In this document: one piece after another, positions 7,079 to 13,045 of the stretch
How positions within the stretch are numbered: position 1 is the stretch's first letter
How the letters are laid out: every line of letters starts with the position of its first letter
NCBI GenBank assembly: GCA_014361085.1
Contig: JACIWG010000027.1
Coordinates: 1-13,984 of the forward strand
Direction: 5' to 3'
Origin: Nitrososphaeria archaeon
GTDB lineage: Archaea > Thermoproteota > Nitrososphaeria > JACIWG01
DNA: 13,984 nucleotides
Notes under the pieces: model-generated
Told to the model about the DNA's origin: nothing
Database searches by the model: none
Seen by the model: only the letters and a program-made list of their open reading frames with translations
Position numbers and translations under genes: made by a program

Positions 7079-7161
7079 GTGAGTATGGGCGACCAATTCC
7101 AATATCCATAGAACCTCTATCTTCCCTTAAAGGGGATGATAGAGCCGTTATTGCAAGACTA
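7079..7161 (+). other. Probable missing N-terminus of the HTH-transketolase gene, or short leader ORF
   Basis: The reading frame of the downstream gene stays open upstream from TTG 7162 back to a stop at 7021, and from 7087 reads GRPIPISIEPLSSLKGDDRA, then VIAR, which looks like real protein. It holds no ATG, GTG or TTG. The codons expected at the transcript start, GTG 7079 and ATG 7085, are one frame off and give a 10-codon peptide ending QFQYP and TAG (7109-7111). One extra G in the GGG run after ATG 7085 would join them as MGRPIPIS. So either a base is missing (sequencing error or real frameshift), an ATT/ATA start is used, or the short ORF is a leader peptide containing Phe and Tyr. Confidence 0.45.
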
Positions 7162-8235
7162 TTGGAGAAGGCATTAAATCGTAACCAAAAACTTATACTT
7201 TCATCAGTCTCAAGAAACCTAAATTATACTGCTTCAGCGTTTTTGAGAAAACTTTCTAAAGAGTCAGGTATACCTCTTTCAACACTAAAACTTAATCTGA
7301 AAATTTTGAAAGAAGAGGGGTTGGTTGAATATGGGAGAGTTGGGGAACCCCGTCCAATAAAGCTTACTGAAGTTGGTAAAATTGTTTTAGAACTACTAGA
7401 TTATCGTGAGAATGTAAACGATATCGGTGACTGTGAAAAGAGTGTCTTGGAAGAAGATTATAGGGAATTACTATCAAAAATTAGATCAAAGATAGTTTTT
7501 GAAATATATCAGGCTAAAATGGGCCATCTTCCTTCATCACTTTCATCAGCAAATATTATAGCAGCCATCTTTCAAGTATTTAAACCCAATGTAACAGAAT
7601 CTAAAAATTCTTTTATTTTGAGCAAAGGTCATGCTGCACCAGCATTGTATGCTGTAATGGCACAGCATGGCATATTGGACGATTACGAGCTTGCATTCTT
7701 ATGCTCTCCAGGCTCAAGACTTCAGGGGCATCCGGATAAAAGATTTTTGCAAGAAGTTATAGTTTCAACAGGTTCTCTGGGTCAGGGTTTGTCTGTAGGT
7801 GTAGGTATAGCTATTGGTAAAAAACTAAAAAATGTTGAAGGAAAAGTTGTTGTCCTTTTAGGTGACGGTGAACTTGAAGAGGGACAGATTTGGGAGGCGG
7901 CCATGAGTGCTTCAGCAAACAATCTCGACAATCTTATCGCGATAATTGACAGAAATTTCTATCAAATGAATGGTGCGACAGAAGAAGTTAAGATGCTAGA
8001 ACCCTTAAGCAGCAAATGGAAGTCTTTCGGATGGGATGTGATAGAAGTTGATGGACGTAAAATCGATGAGCTAGTTTACATATTAAGGGAAATAGAAAAA
8101 CATCAGAAGAAACCGACTGCTATAATAGCCTTTACTGAAAGGAATGGTGGAATAGAGCATATTGATAGGAAAGCATTCTACTATATTCCAACATATGTAG
8201 AGTATGTGAGAATATGGAGGGAGCAGATTGGATAG
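7162..8235 (+). CDS. Winged-helix domain fused to transketolase N-terminal half
   Basis: Counting from TTG 7162 (357 residues), positions about 5-80 form a winged-helix DNA-binding domain: helices around TASAFLRKLSKESGIP and LSTLKLNLKILKEEGLV, then a wing EYGRVGEPRPIKLTE. After a linker (81-95) comes the ThDP-binding half of transketolase: GHLPSSLS (121-128), SKGHAAPALYAV (154-165), LQGHPD (187-192), STGSLGQGLS (202-211) and the ThDP motif GDGELEEGQ (234-242) to IDRN (262-265). Transketolase swaps two-carbon units between sugar phosphates; in an aromatic operon its role is to supply erythrose 4-phosphate. Oddities are the regulatory fusion, LPSS in place of the usual PGGS after GH, and loss of the KGVSFMEN...WHG segment near the C-terminus. 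The real N-terminus is probably further upstream. It pairs with the C-half encoded next. The domain may regulate the adjoining promoters; this is inference. Confidence 0.85.
   Translation: MEKALNRNQKLILSSVSRNLNYTASAFLRKLSKESGIPLSTLKLNLKILKEEGLVEYGRVGEPRPIKLTEVGKIVLELLDYRENVNDIGDCEKSVLEEDYRELLSKIRSKIVFEIYQAKMGHLPSSLSSANIIAAIFQVFKPNVTESKNSFILSKGHAAPALYAVMAQHGILDDYELAFLCSPGSRLQGHPDKRFLQEVIVSTGSLGQGLSVGVGIAIGKKLKNVEGKVVVLLGDGELEEGQIWEAAMSASANNLDNLIAIIDRNFYQMNGATEEVKMLEPLSSKWKSFGWDVIEVDGRKIDELVYILREIEKHQKKPTAIIAFTERNGGIEHIDRKAFYYIPTYVEYVRIWREQIG
8216..8220 (+). promoter_or_regulatory. Shine-Dalgarno site supporting a TTG start
   Basis: GGAGG lies 7 bases before TTG 8228, the only start consistent with the transketolase C-half. 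It shows that this genome uses TTG with a strong ribosome site inside the preceding gene. Confidence 0.75.
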
Positions 8236-9175
8236 TGTAAGCGTAAGTTTGAGAGAGGCTTTTGGAGAAAAATTGGTGAAAATTGGTGAAAAAAATGATA
8301 AGGTTATTGTCTTAGATGCTGATGTAGGCGCTTCTACAAGAAGCTCATATTTTAGGGAAAGGTTTCCTAAAAGATTTTTGAATGTCGGAATAAGTGAGCA
8401 GGATATGATGGGAATAGCCGCTGGACTTGCAATTGAAGGATTTATTCCAGTAGCAACAGGATTTGCAATGTTTTTACTAAGAGCTTGGGAGCAGATTAGA
8501 AACACAATTTCACGAGATAATTTAAATGTAAAGATTGTTGCAACACACGCTGGCTTAAGCGACTATGCAGACGGTTCCTCACACCAGTGTCTAGAGGATA
8601 TAGCGTTAATGAGAATTTTACCCAATATGAACGTCTTAGTACCCTCAGACTCTGTTTCTGTAAGAAGCCTATTAGAACAAATTATAGTGTTAAAGGGACC
8701 ATGCTATATGAGAATTGGAAGAGACTATTCACCGAAAGTGTATACTGCAGAAGAGGATGTGATATTTGGAAAACCGAACATTCTAGAGGAGGGAGATGAT
8801 GTTACAATAGTAGCTTGCGGTATAATGGTTCACTTTGCCCTTGAAACTAGGAGGATACTGTTAGAGGATAATATAAGGGCACAGGTAGTGGACTTACATA
8901 CGATTAAGCCATTAAATAAAGACCTTTTAAGATACTGCGAAAGGACGGATAAAGTTGTTACCTTTGAAGAACATAATGTTCTGGGAGGAATGGGATCAGC
9001 TGTATGCGAACTACTTTCTGAAAAAGGTTTCAAAATAAAGAGGTTTGGTATAATGGACATTTTTGGTGAATCTTCAAGAGACTATATTGGACTACTACAA
9101 AAGTTCGAGCTTGACGAAAATAGTTTGGCGAAAAGGGTTAAGTCTTTTGTTGAAGGTGATTCGATTGAATCTTAA
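8228..9175 (+). CDS. Transketolase, C-terminal half
   Basis: Pyrimidine-binding and C-terminal domains of a split transketolase, 315 residues, the normal length for the separate subunit. The catalytic glutamate is Glu57 in NVGISEQDMMGIAAGL. Substrate-binding residues lie in THAGLSDYADGSSHQ (Asp115, His119) and in EDIALMRILPNMNVLVPSD. The transketolase C-terminal domain follows (GDDVTIVACG onward). It starts at a TTG with GGAGG 7 bases upstream and overlaps the N-half gene by 8 bases (TTGGATAG), which fits tight co-production of two subunits of one enzyme. Related two-subunit ThDP enzymes (1-deoxyxylulose 5-phosphate synthase, E1 beta subunits) are less likely given the DADVGAST and HQ motifs and the operon. 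Confidence 0.92.
   Translation: MDSVSVSLREAFGEKLVKIGEKNDKVIVLDADVGASTRSSYFRERFPKRFLNVGISEQDMMGIAAGLAIEGFIPVATGFAMFLLRAWEQIRNTISRDNLNVKIVATHAGLSDYADGSSHQCLEDIALMRILPNMNVLVPSDSVSVRSLLEQIIVLKGPCYMRIGRDYSPKVYTAEEDVIFGKPNILEEGDDVTIVACGIMVHFALETRRILLEDNIRAQVVDLHTIKPLNKDLLRYCERTDKVVTFEEHNVLGGMGSAVCELLSEKGFKIKRFGIMDIFGESSRDYIGLLQKFELDENSLAKRVKSFVEGDSIES
9155..9159 (+). promoter_or_regulatory. Shine-Dalgarno site deciding the DAHP synthase start
   Basis: GGTGA, within AAGGTGAT, lies 5 bases before TTG 9165. It favours that start over GTG 9156, which it overlaps, and over the distant in-frame TTG at 9063. Confidence 0.6.
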
Positions 9176-9941
9176 ACTAGTGTTAGAGAAAAGGGATAGA
9201 GGTATAAGGGTTGGAAATATTGTGTTTGGGAAGACTTTCACGATAGTGGCTGGACCCTGTGCTGTTGAGTCTAAAGAACAGCTTTTAAAGACAGCACATT
9301 TTCTCAAAGAAAACGGTGCACACGTTTTAAGGGCTATGGTTTTCAAGCCAAGAACTTCACCTTATTCTTTTCAAGGACTTGGTGCTGAAGGATTAAAGGT
9401 TGTGAGAGAAGTTAAAGAGGAAGTTGGAATGCCTGTAGTAACAGAAGTAATGGATTCTGATCAGCTAGAAAAGGTATGTGAGGTTGCAGATATTCTTCAG
9501 GTTGGTGCAAGGAATATGCAGAATTTTACATTACTTAAAGCGGTAGGAAGAACCTGTAAGCCCACTATTTTAAAGAGAGGATTTAGTTCAACTATAGAAG
9601 AATGGCTTTCAGCTGCAGAATATATCATGAGCGAAGGTAACAAGAATGTAATATTATGTGAGAGAGGGATAAGAACCTTTGTCAACGAGACAAGGTTCAC
9701 ATTAGATTTAGCGTCAGTGCCGATTGTAAAGGAGCTTACAAGCTTACCTATAATAGTGGACCCATCTCATGCTGCTGGAACAAGAAGGCTTGTGATACCG
9801 TTAGCTAAGGCTTCAAAGGCTGTAGGCAGTGATGGTTTAATGGTTGAAGTACATCCTGAACCCGAAAAGGCTTTAAGCGACAACAAGCAGCAACTTAATT
9901 TTGAAATGTTCAGACAACTTGTTGAGGAGCTGAATATTTAA
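9165..9941 (+). CDS. aroF: 3-Deoxy-D-arabino-heptulosonate 7-phosphate (DAHP) synthase, type I-beta
   Basis: Condenses phosphoenolpyruvate with erythrose 4-phosphate, the first step to chorismate. From TTG 9165 it has 258 residues, the size of the short Pyrococcus-type enzyme. Metal ligands can be picked out: Cys32 in AGPCAVES, His202 in VDPSHAAGTRR, Glu228 in MVEVHPEP and Asp239 in SDNKQ. Substrate-binding motifs are FKPRTSPYSFQG (60-71) and LQVGARNMQN (111-120), with KRGF and ERGIRTF further on. There is no ACT or chorismate mutase domain, so classical feedback inhibition through such a domain is not expected. The frame is open back to a TTG at 9063, but those 34 extra residues overlap the transketolase gene, look nothing like the family and are rejected. 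With this start the overlap with the transketolase C-half is 11 bases. Confidence 0.94.
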   Translation: MNLKLVLEKRDRGIRVGNIVFGKTFTIVAGPCAVESKEQLLKTAHFLKENGAHVLRAMVFKPRTSPYSFQGLGAEGLKVVREVKEEVGMPVVTEVMDSDQLEKVCEVADILQVGARNMQNFTLLKAVGRTCKPTILKRGFSSTIEEWLSAAEYIMSEGNKNVILCERGIRTFVNETRFTLDLASVPIVKELTSLPIIVDPSHAAGTRRLVIPLAKASKAVGSDGLMVEVHPEPEKALSDNKQQLNFEMFRQLVEELNI

Positions 9942-9942
9942 G

Positions 9943-10992
9943 ATGATAATTGAATGTAGGCTGGGACGTATAATTGTGGAAAGGGAGGCATTAAACTTTC
10001 TGGAAAGGGAGGTTGATAGGATAAAACCTTCTAAAGTATGTATTGTAACAGATAATGTTGTCGGAAAAATATGGCTTGATAATGTAATTAAATACATTAA
10101 AGGTAGAGATGTTGAAAAGGTTGAGGTTAAAGCTGGAGAAGGAGGTAAGAGTCTTAAAACGTTAAGCATGCTATGGAGAAAGTTTATTGATGGAGGTTAC
10201 ACGAGAAAGTCTCTGGCAATAGCTTTAGGAGGGGGGGTTGTTGGTGATGTCACAGGCTTTGCTGCATCAACTTTTATGAGGGGAATATATTTCGCTCAAG
10301 TTCCCACAACACTGCTTTCTCAAGTAGATTCGAGTATTGGGGGAAAGAATGGTATAAACTTTCATGGAAAGAACATGATTGGAACCTTCTATCAACCATC
10401 TTTCACATTAATTGACACAAAATTCATTCGAACATTACCTTATGAAGAATTTTTAAATGGCATGGCTGAAGTAATCAAATATGGAGTAATATGTGATAGA
10501 AGGTTCTTCAAATATGTTGAAGAAAATGTTGAAGCCATAAAGAATAGGGAGGAAAATGTGCTAAACAAGATTGCGGAAGAATGTGTTAAAATGAAGGTGA
10601 ATATTGTGTTAGAGGATGAAAGGGAGGAGGGTTTAAGAAGAATATTAAACTTTGGACACACGTTCGGCCACGCTATAGAAAAGCTTTCACGTTACAGGAT
10701 AAAACATGGATTCGCGGTATCAATTGGAATGAGCATGGCATGCGGGGTTGCTGAAAAACTCACGGGCTTTCCTGAAAAGACTCAGGTTCTTGACCTATTA
10801 AAAAGGTTCGATTTACCCACAAATGCGAGAATTGAATTGGACAGTATGGTTGAGGAGATGGTTAAGGATAAGAAGGCATGGTATGGTAAAACCGTTTTAA
10901 TTGTTCCTGAAGAAATAGGCAGGGTTAAAGTTGTCGAAGTTGCAAAGGAACAGTTAGCTAGAATTTTGAAGGAAGTGATGGCCTCTGCATAG
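9943..10992 (+). CDS. aroB: 3-Dehydroquinate synthase
   Basis: NAD-dependent, metal-dependent cyclisation of DAHP to 3-dehydroquinate. The 349 residues match the family. Motifs are GGGVVGDVTGFAASTFMRG (96-114; NAD-binding), VPTTLLSQVDSSIGGKNGIN (120-139), zinc ligands Glu176 in AEVIKYG, His239 in NFGHTFGHAIE and His255 in IKHGFAVSIGM. This is the classical AroB, not the alternative archaeal dehydroquinate synthase II that takes an aldolase product; this agrees with the presence of DAHP synthase and transketolase. The ATG is one base after the preceding stop. GAGGAG lies 13 bases upstream, farther than for neighbours, so coupling to the previous gene may matter. Confidence 0.95.
   Translation: MIIECRLGRIIVEREALNFLEREVDRIKPSKVCIVTDNVVGKIWLDNVIKYIKGRDVEKVEVKAGEGGKSLKTLSMLWRKFIDGGYTRKSLAIALGGGVVGDVTGFAASTFMRGIYFAQVPTTLLSQVDSSIGGKNGINFHGKNMIGTFYQPSFTLIDTKFIRTLPYEEFLNGMAEVIKYGVICDRRFFKYVEENVEAIKNREENVLNKIAEECVKMKVNIVLEDEREEGLRRILNFGHTFGHAIEKLSRYRIKHGFAVSIGMSMACGVAEKLTGFPEKTQVLDLLKRFDLPTNARIELDSMVEEMVKDKKAWYGKTVLIVPEEIGRVKVVEVAKEQLARILKEVMASA
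10971..10979 (+). promoter_or_regulatory. Shine-Dalgarno-like site before the aroD CTG start
   Basis: GGAAGTGAT differs by one base from GGAGGTGAT and ends 5 bases before CTG 10985. It supports initiation there; nothing comparable precedes the TTG at 11021. Confidence 0.45.
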
Positions 10993-11656
10993 TCCAAAAC
11001 TATGTACAGTAATAACGGTCTTGGATGAAAAGTGTCTTGATAAGGCTAACATGTCAGATTTGATTGAGGTTAGAATAGATATTATTGGAGAGTCTTGGAC
11101 AAGCATAGCCAGTAGGCTTAAGAGACCTTGGATCGCCTGCAATAGGAGGAAAGAGGAGGGGGGAATGTGGTATAATGATGAGGAAAGACGTGTTATGGAA
11201 CTTTTGAAGGCTCTTCAATTTGGTGCAGAATATGTTGACATAGAACTATTATCACCAAACATAAATAGAGTTGTCGAAGAAGTTAAGTCAAAGGGGAAAA
11301 AAGTTATAGTATCATACCATGATTTTAAGGGTACACCAAGTTATTGTGAATTAAAGAAAATTCTTAAAAGGGAAATTGAGGTTGGAGCAGACGTTTGCAA
11401 GATAGTTACCTTTGCGAAAAAGTTTGAGGACAACATTACTATACTAAAGTTTATTCGACAAGAATCTAGTCTGGCACAATTGGTGTCATTTTGTATGGGT
11501 GAAATGGGAATTGTTAGCAGAATCCTTTCACCCTTCTTTGGAAGCAAATTTACTTATGCATCAATTGATGAAGGTTTAGAGTCGGCTGCGGGACAAGTAG
11601 GTATAGAAAATCTTAGAGAATTCTATAAAATTTTCCAAGAAACTTTAAAGAGTTGA
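10985..11656 (+). CDS. aroD: 3-Dehydroquinate dehydratase, type I (apparent CTG start)
   Basis: Dehydrates 3-dehydroquinate to 3-dehydroshikimate through a lysine Schiff base. Counting from CTG 10985 (223 residues), the first barrel strand is KLCTVITV (5-12), then IEVRID with substrate residues Glu28 and Arg30, RRKEEGG (54-60), general base His112 in SYHDFKGTP, Schiff-base Lys139 in ADVCKIVTFA, Arg179 in VSRILSPFFGS and Gln204 in ESAAGQ. The first ordinary start, TTG 11021, would delete the first beta-strand that every type I enzyme has. The frame closes at a stop at 10976-10978, so the start must lie between; CTG 10985 overlaps the aroB stop by 8 bases (CTGCATAG), the same geometry as two other junctions here, and has a Shine-Dalgarno-like site. 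Function is secure; the CTG start is inferred. Confidence 0.9.
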   Translation: MHSPKLCTVITVLDEKCLDKANMSDLIEVRIDIIGESWTSIASRLKRPWIACNRRKEEGGMWYNDEERRVMELLKALQFGAEYVDIELLSPNINRVVEEVKSKGKKVIVSYHDFKGTPSYCELKKILKREIEVGADVCKIVTFAKKFEDNITILKFIRQESSLAQLVSFCMGEMGIVSRILSPFFGSKFTYASIDEGLESAAGQVGIENLREFYKIFQETLKS

Positions 11657-11663
11657 TGACATA

Positions 11664-12524
11664 ATGCAGTATAAGAGTAAAGTATGCTGCCTCATCGGTG
11701 ACCCTATAGAGCATACGATTTCACCACTAATACACAATATTGCTTTCCAAAAACTTGGCATAGACTATGTATATGTAGCGTTCAGGGTTAAAAAGAGTAT
11801 GCTTAAAATGGCGGTAGATGGTGTGAAGGCCTTAAATATTCGAGGACTAAATGTTACAATACCGCATAAGGTTGAGATAATAAATTATCTGGATAAGGTG
11901 GATAAGCTGGCTGAGAATATTGGTGCAGTAAACACTGTAGTCAACGAGGATGGGAAACTTATAGGATATAATACTGATGGACCTGGTGCAATAAAGGCCT
12001 TACAAGATAAAGGCTTCTATCTCAGAGGTAAGAGGATTCTGATATTGGGCGCTGGCGGGGCAGCAAGAGCAATAGCATATTATATTGCAAGAGAAGAACC
12101 TTCTGAAATAATAATTTTAAACAGAAGTGTGGAAAAGGCTTTAGAAGTTTCAGATAAGATAGGCTGTGAAATGAATATATCTTGTAAGGCAGCCAAGCTC
12201 GAGGAAGAAAATCTAAAGAAGGCTTTAGAGAATACGGATTTGCTCATAAACTGCACTTCTGTAGGAATGTTCCCTAATCTTGAAGAGACTCTGGTTCCAA
12301 AGGCTTTCCTAAAAATGGATATGACTGTAATGGACATAGTATATAATCCGATATACACGAGACTTTTAAGAGAAGCGGCTGACGTTGGCTGTAATATAAT
12401 ATGTGGTATAGACATGCTGGTAAACCAGGCTGCACTATCTTTCGAAATCTGGACGGGGATAAAGGCGCCTGTCGAGGAAATGAGGAGAACAGCATTAGAA
12501 GCTCTTAGAAAAGACCTTTTATGA
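11664..12524 (+). CDS. aroE: Shikimate dehydrogenase
   Basis: Reduces 3-dehydroshikimate to shikimate with NADPH. The 286 residues match the AroE family. The N-terminal substrate domain shows LIGDPIEHTISPLIHN (10-25), NVTIPHK with catalytic Lys69, GAVNTVV with Asn90, and YNTDGPG with Asp105. The Rossmann domain begins at ILGAGGAARAIAYYI (127-141), followed by LNRS, the usual NADP-binding stretch, and the conserved INCTSVGM motif. The ATG lies 7 bases after aroD. GAGTTGAT, one mismatch from the consensus, precedes it at about the right distance and overlaps the aroD stop. It ends in an ATGA overlap with aroK. Confidence 0.95.
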   Translation: MQYKSKVCCLIGDPIEHTISPLIHNIAFQKLGIDYVYVAFRVKKSMLKMAVDGVKALNIRGLNVTIPHKVEIINYLDKVDKLAENIGAVNTVVNEDGKLIGYNTDGPGAIKALQDKGFYLRGKRILILGAGGAARAIAYYIAREEPSEIIILNRSVEKALEVSDKIGCEMNISCKAAKLEEENLKKALENTDLLINCTSVGMFPNLEETLVPKAFLKMDMTVMDIVYNPIYTRLLREAADVGCNIICGIDMLVNQAALSFEIWTGIKAPVEEMRRTALEALRKDLL

Positions 12525-13045
12525 GAAAAAATGTTGTTTTCATAGGCTTTATGGCCGTTGGAAAGACTTCTGTAGCAAAGGTGGTTGCACGCAGACTTGG
12601 AAAAGAGTATGTTAGCACGGACGAGCTTATAGTAAGTAAGGTGAATAAAAGCGTATCAAGAATATTTGAGGATGAAGGTGAAGCGTTTTTTAGGCAACTA
12701 GAAAGGGAGGTTGTTAAAGAGACTTCTCAGATGAGGAATGTTGTTATAGACTGTGGTGGAGGAGTCATATTATGTGAAGAAAATGTTAAGGCATTAAAGA
12801 GTAATGGCATAATATTCTTTTTATATGCGACGCCAGAAACAATATTTGAGAGAGGCTTAAACGAGTTGGGTGCAAGACCTCTGCTTGGAAACACATTTAC
12901 TATTGAGGATGTCAAGAGGCTTCTAGCAAGAAGAATGCCATTATATCTTGATGCAGCAGACTACATCGTTGACACAACAGAATGTAGTGTTGAAGTAGTC
13001 GCTGACAAGATAGTCAATGTTCTTAAAGGTGATGGTATACTATGA
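12521..13045 (+). CDS. aroK: Shikimate kinase, P-loop (bacterial AroK) type
   Basis: Phosphorylates shikimate at O3 with ATP. The 174 residues are a compact P-loop kinase: Walker A GFMAVGKT (9-16), STDELI with substrate-binding Asp34, FFRQLE with Arg58, CGGGVI (78-83), lid ARPLLGN with Arg119, and LLARRMPLYLDAADYIVDT (134-152). All main AroK residues are present, except that the first Asp of the usual D-T/S-D motif is Ser32. Most archaea use an unrelated GHMP-family shikimate kinase, so this form in an otherwise archaeal-looking operon suggests acquisition or a lineage that kept it. It overlaps aroE by 4 bases (ATGA) and aroA by 4 bases (ATGA), so it is fully integrated in the operon, and base composition looks like its neighbours. 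Confidence 0.94.
   Translation: MRKNVVFIGFMAVGKTSVAKVVARRLGKEYVSTDELIVSKVNKSVSRIFEDEGEAFFRQLEREVVKETSQMRNVVIDCGGGVILCEENVKALKSNGIIFFLYATPETIFERGLNELGARPLLGNTFTIEDVKRLLARRMPLYLDAADYIVDTTECSVEVVADKIVNVLKGDGIL

Noticed and set aside
8271..8290. Exact 10-base tandem repeat (AATTGGTGAA twice) in the transketolase C-half
   Set aside because: Protein alignment through EKLVKIGEKN looks normal and the frame is intact, so it seems a coincidence of A-rich codons, not a recent duplication.
9063..9164. 34-residue N-terminal extension of DAHP synthase from TTG 9063
   Set aside because: It overlaps the transketolase C-half, has no family resemblance, and TTG 9165 has a ribosome site at correct spacing.
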